Source: Buddleja alternifolia (Eukaryota; Streptophyta; Magnoliopsida; Lamiales; Scrophulariaceae). From it: a DNA stretch of 64,000 bases. The first letter of the stretch is position 1, and each line of letters opens with the position of its first letter. The notes under the pieces are model-generated. The model was not told where the DNA came from. It made no database searches and saw only the letters and a program-made list of their open reading frames with translations. Where the stretch lies: positions 15,443,134-15,507,133 of the forward strand of contig CM033401.1 in NCBI GenBank assembly GCA_019426215.1. Direction: 5' to 3'. Positions 58,056 through 64,000 of the stretch are shown here, piece after piece. Both the position numbers and the translations under genes were made by a program.

Positions 58056-59380
58056 TTAGTCTTTGGACAGAAATATTAATTTGTAAGTGGTATTCTTGAC
58101 ATAGTAATCAAATATTGACGATAAGTCATGTCAAACAATTGATCTCCCTTTTGGCCGATCCATTGTTCACATATAAACCAAATAATCGCCACATATTTAT
58201 CACCACAACTACATATGTAACCTAATTAAGCAATGACCTTCATTTGGGCCGATCATATACTCGCATGGATTACACACACAAAACCTTTTAACACCCAAAA
58301 TTGAGTTAATCTCCACAAGAGAGGTTACTTTGACAACATCTTGTTTCAATTAAATCAATTTCAAATGTTATACATCTCAAAAGAGACAATGGAGCCAATA
58401 TTTGAATCCTAAAGCCATAATATGCATGTATCAAAATACTTGACAGCAAAAGATGCACACAAAACATGTAACAAAAACTTTAATTCATAAATGATCCCTT
58501 TAGTAGAAAGTGTTATCTTAATTAAAAGAATATCGTCTTGCCTTTGTTTCTACACACAGGCCTAAAGAAATTTACAGATAAACGTGAATCTCAATTCATG
58601 CAAACTTTCACAAAAAAATCGTAAATTATAAGACATAATCAAAAAAAAAAATTCTATTAGTCCAAAAGTTATCATGTAAACTGGCAACAGAAGTCTTCAT
58701 TCGAACAGAAGCATCAAAATTACATGGATTAGTGATTTGGAAATACCAACTTCCTTCATGGAAGAATCAGACTTTGATATATTCACATTTATACACAGAC
58801 CGATTCCATACTGGAGCAAAAGCAAATTAAGATTTACTATGCTTAAATCCCAAATAACATGAATTAACTTGAATCCCTAATCCATATGCATACAATCACA
58901 TGCGTATATATACTACATCCATATACCACAAAAGCAAATCACATCCAATTAAACCCATATTATCAGACCTATATATATATTTACATGAAAAAGCTCAAAT
59001 CTGAATCCCATATTAGAGGCAAACTTACGGCAGAAGAAAACTGGATAAAAGAAGCCAAAACACATATTCCTTTTATTTAACCACCAGAAATCAAATTCAC
59101 CAAAAAGGAATTACGGCGCATGAAGAATCATTCAACAAAGATTGAATTTTGCAACAGAGGTCGAATTCCTTCAGAATAATTCTCAACCATACGAATTATA
59201 AATTATCTGAATCAGTTGCGCCATGAATATTTCAGCAGTTCAACAACGGCAGGAACTAGACTCATCAATTTACGAAACTTAATCCATAAAATAAATTGTA
59301 GTGGAAACAATTTTACTTTTAAACCTCGAACATTCGATTAAATCCATGAAATTATGAAAAATCATGAGTTCTTTAATCAG
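58056..59380 (-). other. Leader of Copia F
   Basis: 1.3 kb of AT-rich sequence between primer site and gag. No coding or RNA gene recognised. Confidence 0.65.
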
Positions 59381-59393
59381 GGCTCTGATACCA
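59381..59393 (-). promoter_or_regulatory. tRNA-Met(i) primer-binding site of Copia F
   Basis: The minus strand reads TGGTATCAGAGCC, perfect over 13 bases, two bases from the LTR. Confidence 0.92.
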
Positions 59394-59395
59394 CT

Positions 59396-59854
59396 TATTA
59401 GTAAATTTTATAGCCCCAGATCTTTGAACTTCATGATATTCACGTAATAAACATTAAATCGGAACTGTACCTAAATCAGCCATATTAGATTTAATTCTTG
59501 AGTCTTCGCGGTTAGTCTTCAAATCAATACGTAGTCCTTTGAGTATCTCTAAGAGTCTCTCAAAAGATGGAGAATCAGAAGAATAGAACATTACGTATGA
59601 TTTGGGGAACACAAACCTTTTATAATAAGTTATTATTCTTATTTCCAATTTAGCCCATCATAAAAGAAGAAATAAAATAATTGGCTTCTACACATAATAT
59701 CCCATAAAATCTCATACTTTTCTTAATTGCTTTAGTACCCAAAATACCATATATCTTAATTGATCACATAATCTTGACTCAATCAATATGATGACTATTA
59801 ATACATGACTTTCACATATTGCCCATATATATATATTGGATTCTAAATCCAATA
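59396..59854 (-). repeat. 5' LTR of Copia F
   Basis: A 459-bp partner of 52996-53460. The terminal dinucleotides have decayed (TA for TG, TA for CA) but the CACAT target repeat is intact. Confidence 0.88.
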
Positions 59855-59891
59855 CACATGTCAAGTAAACGAGTTTGCAATGTTGAAATAA

Positions 59892-59960
59892 TGACCCAAA
59901 TTTTAGTTAGAGTTTATAGGTTCAAATATCAAGTAAACGAGTTTGCAATGTTGAAATAAA
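59892..59960. repeat. Second copy of a ~68-bp tandem duplication; first copy split by Copia F
   Basis: This unit (TGACCCAAATTTTAGTTAGA ... AATGTTGAAATAA) is repeated in the sequence formed by 52960-52995 plus 59860-59891. Copia F therefore inserted into the first unit of an existing tandem duplication. Confidence 0.8.
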
Positions 59961-59993
59961 AGTATACAGAGTTTTAAATGGATTACGACTTTT

Positions 59994-60195
59994 TTTTTTC
60001 TTAATTCAAGAGGGAGGGGATACCCTACATATCTAGTCCGACAAACCCGGATTGATAGTTATAATCTTGAGCTATAAAGACTCTATCTAGTTCCATAAAG
60101 GAGGGAAGAGCCACAACTTGTGGCAGCCTGGATTCGAACCCAGGACCTCTCACATAAAGTGGGAGGTGGATACCACTAGACTAACAGGTCTTGGG
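59994..60195 (-). mobile_element. tRNA-derived SINE with 19-bp target repeats
   Basis: On the minus strand the head reads TTAGTCTAGTGGTATCC, an A-box-like sequence, and TGGGTTCGAATCCAGG, a perfect B box. The tail ends in a poly(A) run, seen here as T's at 59990-60000. The flanks are TAAATGGATTACGACTTTT at 59975-59993 and 60196-60214, identical. RNA polymerase III promoter boxes, an A tail and long target repeats define a SINE. No enzyme is encoded. Confidence 0.88.
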
Positions 60196-60305
60196 TAAAT
60201 GGATTACGACTTTTAGCTATGATGATATTTCCAATAACCCTCGAATAAGCTAAAGAAATGCAATTTTATTTCCTTTCTACCGTTTTTTAAATGGAACCAA
60301 CCAAA

Positions 60306-60485
60306 AAAACCAAATGGGTTAACGTAGTGGTTTAGTGCTTTGTCCCTTAAGCAAGTGATTGGAAGATTGCGAATGGAAAAAAATCCTTGGCCAGACTCCT
60401 ACCGCTTAGTGCGCTGACAGTGGGGCGAGGGATTAGTCTCACGGCGGTCGACTGTGGGAATACCTTGCGAAAGGAGAAAAAATAA
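60306..60485 (+). mobile_element. Second SINE family, 180 bp, with 17-bp target repeats
   Basis: The head GGGTTAACGTAGTGGTTTAG resembles an A box. The body is GC-richer and the tail is A-rich (GAAAGGAGAAAAAATAA). The flanks AAATGGAACCAACCAAA (60289-60305 and 60486-60502) are identical. The B box is degenerate (GGAAGATTGCGAATG). It is unrelated in sequence to the SINE 100 bp upstream. Confidence 0.8.
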
Positions 60486-60562
60486 AAATGGAACCAACCA
60501 AACAGATCATTAAATAAGGACGTCATTTCAAAATTCCCCAATTGAAAGAAAAAATCATGTCC

Positions 60563-60568
60563 CACGTG
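60563..60568 (+). promoter_or_regulatory. G-box/ABRE (CCACGTGGC) upstream of the kinase gene
   Basis: CACGTG lies within the palindrome-like CCACGTGGC, the preferred core for bZIP and bHLH factors including ABA-response factors. It lies 155 bp upstream of the candidate TATA box. This is a sequence match only; activity is inferred. Confidence 0.55.
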
Positions 60569-60722
60569 GCAGGATCACAATTATTCACATAGGTCCAACG
60601 TTAATCAGTTACATCCCCCGCAAAGATCTCGACACGCGTACCAGTATCCTATCGTCCTTCTCAGCCATCCGATTGAAATTGCAGGGAAAGAGTACAATGA
60701 CAAATCTACCCTCGAAATCCGC

Positions 60723-60730
60723 TATATAGA
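60723..60730 (+). promoter_or_regulatory. Candidate TATA box of the CIPK6-like gene
   Basis: TATATAGA lies 358 bp upstream of the start codon, implying a leader of about 330 nt. The leader includes a CAC-rich run (60990-61016). Confidence 0.45.
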
Positions 60731-61087
60731 TATTCACCCCTCCGATACACAAATGAAAAGAGATCTCAATCTTTATACGTGGTGGCGCAAACCCTATAGA
60801 AATTTCATTTTGTAACAAAATTAGAGAGATCCCCACCCGGGAATGCAGAGAGATGAGAAGAACACCGCGTTCTAACCCCCAATTCGGCGGCGGCGGAAGG
60901 GCAAAACAACCGCTCATTAGCGGCCGTAATTGTCACCGGAAACACGTCGAAGAACGTAATTGCCACCGCAAACACGTCGAGGACGGGTGAAACCACAACC
61001 ACCACCACCACCACCGCAAAATTTACATATCGTTTTTACTTTTTAGAAAACATCTTAATTTTTATTTCCCGTTAGAAATCAATATCC

Positions 61088-62386
61088 ATGGCATCCGAAG
61101 AGAAATGCGGCGTGTTGCATGGCAAGTACGAACTCGGCCGGTTGCTCGGCCACGGCACGTTCGCGAAGGTGTACCATGCGAGGCATCTGAAGACCGGAAA
61201 GAACGTCGCGATGAAAGTTGTAGGCAAGGAGAAGGTGCTGCGTGTGGGGATGATGGAGCAGGTGAAGCGCGAGATCTCCGTCATGAAGATGATGCACCAC
61301 CCCAACATCGTTGAGCTCCACGAGGTCATGGCGAGCAAGACTAAGATCTATTTCGCCATGGAATTCATCCGTGGCGGCGAATTGTTCGCCAAGATTGCAC
61401 GGGGACGGTTAAGAGAAGAAGCGGCTCGGAATTACTTCCAACAATTGATTTCGGCGATTGATTTCTGCCACAGCCGCGGTGTTTATCATCGTGATTTGAA
61501 GCCGGAGAATCTGCTTCTGGACGAGGAGGGGAATCTCAAAGTCACGGATTTTGGTCTGAGTGCGTTTTCTGATCATCTCCGCCAGGACGGTTTGCTGCAC
61601 ACGACGTGTGGGACGCCGGCTTATGTTGCGCCAGAGGTGATTGGGAAGAAAGGGTATGATGGCGCCAAGGCTGATATATGGTCTTGTGGTGTGATTCTTT
61701 ATGTGCTGTTGGCTGGTTTTTTGCCTTTTCAAGATGATAATATTATCTCTTTGTATAAGAAGATTTACAGGGGGGATTTCAAGTGCCCGCCGTGGCTTTC
61801 GCCCGAATCGCGCAAATTGATTACGAGAATGTTGGATCCCAATCCGAGCACGAGGATAAGCATAGCGAAGATTATGGACTCGTCGTGGTTCAAGAAATCC
61901 ATCCGGAAGAATTTGAGGACTAAAGAAGAGCAGGAATTCACGGTGGGAGATGAGGTGAATAATGTTGATAAGGGCAAAGAAACAGAGACATTGAATGCTT
62001 TCCATATCATTTCGTTATCGGAGGGATTCGATTTGTCTCCTCTGTTTGAGGAGAAGAAGAGGGAGGAAAAGGAAGAAATGAGATTCGCCACGACGAGGCC
62101 TGCAAGCAGTGTGATTTCTAAGCTCGAGGAGGTGGCGAAGACGAAGAATTTTAACGTGAAGAAAAGCGATTCGTGTGTGAGGTTGCAGGGGCAGGAGAGT
62201 GGGAGAAAGGGGAAGCTGGGCATAGCTGCTGATATATTTGCTGTGACGCCGTCGTTTCTGGTGGTGGAGGTGAAGAAGTCGAGTGGTGATACACTCGAGT
62301 ACAATCAATTCTGTAGCAAAGAGCTTAGACCTGCGCTTAAAGATATTCTCTGGACGTCGGCGGCAGGGAGTTCAATGCCTGCTTGA
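61088..62386 (+). CDS. CIPK6: CBL-interacting protein kinase (SnRK3), CIPK6-like, intronless, complete
   Basis: 432-residue Ser/Thr kinase in one uninterrupted exon. CIPKs are switched on when a CBL calcium sensor binds the NAF motif, and then phosphorylate transporters and channels at plasma or vacuolar membranes. The kinase domain spans about residues 14-268: glycine loop GHGTFAKV (21-28), Lys43, catalytic loop HRDLKPEN (134-141), DFG (154-156), an activation loop with [15 protein letters not shown] (169-183). The regulatory region has the NAF motif at 303-305 within [21 protein letters not shown], then a phosphatase-interaction segment at about 331-365. The first ATG (CCATGGC context) precedes the family-typical [16 protein letters not shown], supporting this start. 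Lack of introns fits the intron-poor CIPK clade that includes CIPK6. CIPK6 is preferred because of overall resemblance, especially the NAF-region sequence; a close paralogue such as CIPK5 or CIPK25 is possible. All catalytic residues are present and the gene looks functional. It is GC-richer than its surroundings. Confidence 0.93.
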   Translation: MASEEKCGVLHGKYELGRLLGHGTFAKVYHARHLKTGKNVAMKVVGKEKVLRVGMMEQVKREISVMKMMHHPNIVELHEVMASKTKIYFAMEFIRGGELFAKIARGRLREEAARNYFQQLISAIDFCHSRGVYHRDLKPENLLLDEEGNLKVTDFGLSAFSDHLRQDGLLHTTCGTPAYVAPEVIGKKGYDGAKADIWSCGVILYVLLAGFLPFQDDNIISLYKKIYRGDFKCPPWLSPESRKLITRMLDPNPSTRISIAKIMDSSWFKKSIRKNLRTKEEQEFTVGDEVNNVDKGKETETLNAFHIISLSEGFDLSPLFEEKKREEKEEMRFATTRPASSVISKLEEVAKTKNFNVKKSDSCVRLQGQESGRKGKLGIAADIFAVTPSFLVVEVKKSSGDTLEYNQFCSKELRPALKDILWTSAAGSSMPA

Positions 62387-64000
62387 AGGTGTTGGATAAA
62401 AGTTCAGAACCGATTTAGAAATTGCTGTTGTTGTTGTTGATTTTGTTATGTTATTAGATTAATTTGAACTAAGACCTAATGAGAGTCTCTGAATTGATTC
62501 AGTACTATTTCAAGTGTTTCTGTTGTCGAGTGATTCGGCAATTGTTGCCTTCAATCCTTTCCGTTTCAGTGTTTGTATTTTTCATTTGTGTAAATGGGTT
62601 GTGTTAGCGGTAATTTTACGTCAGACCGAGTAAATGTTTTGTGCGTGGAGACTATATTACCCGTTACTATGTGTGAGATTCTGAGAGATATATAGCCTAT
62701 GTTTGGACATGTTTCCAAACCTAATTTGGTCCAATTGTATGTGGTTAACATAATTTTGGATAAAAAATATGTTACTTCTCTAGTTCAAAAAAAATACAAT
62801 GATTATTTATTTAATAATCTACAACTCTGGTATTGTCCTCTATTTTTGCCTCTTTCATTTTCTTAATTTTCAATCATTAATTAATTATTAACAAATAAAA
62901 ACTTCATGATTTGACTGCTACATTAACTTTTATTCTCTTCGAAAATAAAACCAAACATTATTTCACCAAAAAACTAACTCCCAAAATATAACTAAATACA
63001 ATCTCATCAAATATACACATACCCCATAATTTTTTTACCAAAATACCATCCAAAACTTAACCAAACATAATTATAGCATTATAACTATTAGATTTGGTCT
63101 AGCGAAAATCTTTGTGTCTATGTTGTGCTTGTGCAAGTGGGTACGATTGACATTACCAAAAGAAAAAAAGAAAACACAGTGGGTAATGGGTATGATTGTA
63201 GTATTAATTGTTTTATTGGTATTATTGGCACTTGCTACTGTTGCTTTGTGGAAGGAAGTGATGAATGTGTGAATCTTGCATGGCTTTTTAATCGTAGATG
63301 CAATCAATTTTGTCAGACATTTGAATCATGCGCTTTTAGGAATTACTTGGCAATTATCAACTTTAGGGAGAAAAAAATATAAATAAAAAACGACCCTAAT
63401 TCCATGCATATTTGAATTAGCGACACCTGCACTAATCAAGTAATCATGTTGTATAATGTGTAAATTATCATTGAGAGATCAAGTCTTTTTCTTTTTTCTT
63501 TATTTTATTGTCTCTATGTTAATCAAATTTCTAAAATTGCGAGATGAAAAGTTTTGAAGCACATTAATATATGATCTAATTTGGTATTTATCGTTCTTCA
63601 TCTGATTTATCGTCCCTCATGTAGCTCATATATTTTTCTTATATATATATATATATTTAATTAAATCAAAACTGTTAGAGATAATGTTACTAATTGTCAT
63701 GAAATATCAATTTTGTATCAGTTTGATCTCTAAAGTATTTTTTGTTACATTACCGTCCCTAATGTTATAATTTCATCTCACTTAGATTTTTTCCGGCAAA
63801 TTTTGACCGAAAATCTTAGCGTGTGCAACACAGACGCAAATTTTCAGGGGTAAAATTGTCAAATCATGTTTTCTTGTCTTACTTTAGTTCCTTTTTCGAT
63901 TTTTTTGTCTCACTTTGGTTCTTTTTTCGATTTTTTACATTTTAGTCCCCCCAAAAAGCGGACGGGTTTAAAATGAAATATAGTGCATCACTCTATTGCT
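62387..64000. other. Kinase 3' untranslated region and downstream intergenic DNA
   Basis: The first 200-300 bp are probably 3' UTR, with a GTT repeat at about 62425-62437; I see no clear AATAAA. The rest is AT-rich. From about 63720 to the end there is repetitive 'CACTTTGGTTCTTTTTTCGA' wording typical of decayed DNA-transposon ends. An 85-codon open frame at 63125-63382 has no recognisable features. Confidence 0.5.

Larger units (their letters stand above)
52996..59854 (-). mobile_element. Copia element F, lightly degraded
   Basis: LTRs of 465 bp (52996-53460) and 459 bp (59396-59854) are highly similar and flanked by identical CACAT repeats (52991-52995 and 59855-59859). A perfect 13-base primer site (59381-59393) and an ATCTCCCACTTGG polypurine tract at 53461 bound the internal region. 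Domains on the minus strand are gag, CCHC knuckle, protease, integrase, RT with intact YVDD, and RNase H. Interruptions are a few frameshifts and stops. No other element is nested within it. Confidence 0.9.

Noticed and set aside
60100..60190. tRNA-like sequence with a perfect B box
   Set aside because: It is the head of a SINE: A-rich tail and 19-bp target repeats surround it, and no complete cloverleaf with acceptor stem is apparent.
60609..61014. Minus-strand frames with Val runs upstream of the kinase
   Set aside because: The Val run is the reverse of the CAC repeat in the kinase 5' leader; no domain is recognised.
61072..62308. Long minus-strand open frames opposite the kinase
   Set aside because: They are mirror frames of a GC-rich coding exon; none resembles a known protein.
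63125..63382. 85-codon Cys-containing plus-strand frame
   Set aside because: No signal peptide, no known cysteine pattern, and AT-rich non-coding composition around it.

Overview
This is nuclear DNA from a plant, most likely a eudicot. It is AT-rich, dominated by Copia retrotransposons using the initiator-Met tRNA primer site, carries tRNA-derived SINEs and an endogenous plant pararetrovirus, and has one clearly intact host gene, an intronless CIPK-type kinase. The species cannot be named from the window.

Layout. (1) 192-49025 is one large transposon nest. The oldest layer is a minus-strand Copia element with very short LTRs ('E'). Its LTRs lie at 192-315 and 48917-49025 and are flanked by matching TTATT repeats 48.8 kb apart. 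Inserted in E are: Copia 'A' (700-23412, minus), a CACTA-like element (25014-26457), and Copia 'D' (26492-45431, plus). D in turn holds Copia 'B' (35318-44599, minus) in its 3' LTR and an unclassified insert in its 5' LTR. A holds a probable solo LTR (about 4181-6295) in pol. Its 5' LTR is cut by three more insertions: a Mutator-like element with a 9-bp repeat (10607-19911), a TIR element (20331-21651) and a smaller insert (21770-22432). (2) 49026-52995 is gene-poor intergenic DNA with a foldback MITE and an old SINE. (3) 52996-59854 is a lightly damaged Copia ('F', minus) with CACAT target repeats. (4) 59855-60502 has a tandem duplication and two SINEs with near-perfect target repeats. (5) 60503-62386 is a promoter region and the CIPK6-like kinase. 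(6) 62387-64000 is non-coding as far as can be seen.

The most notable object is in 10607-19911. Between Mutator-like termini lies about one full genome of a caulimovirid, on the minus strand. Its order is ORF1 - small ORF2 - movement protein - coat/zinc knuckle/protease/RT/RNase H - viroplasmin-like transactivator, followed by TATA box, poly(A) signal, short leader ORF and tRNA-Met primer site. That order fits the Solendovirus layout. The copy is broken by stops, frameshifts and a small RT deletion. Its two ends carry complementary arms that would form the leader stem if the ends were joined, so the copy was probably opened between the primer site and ORF1.

No retrotransposon here has an intact gag-pol frame. 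The kinase appears to be the only functional protein-coding gene. Its upstream region carries a CCACGTGGC box and is bordered by the two SINEs.
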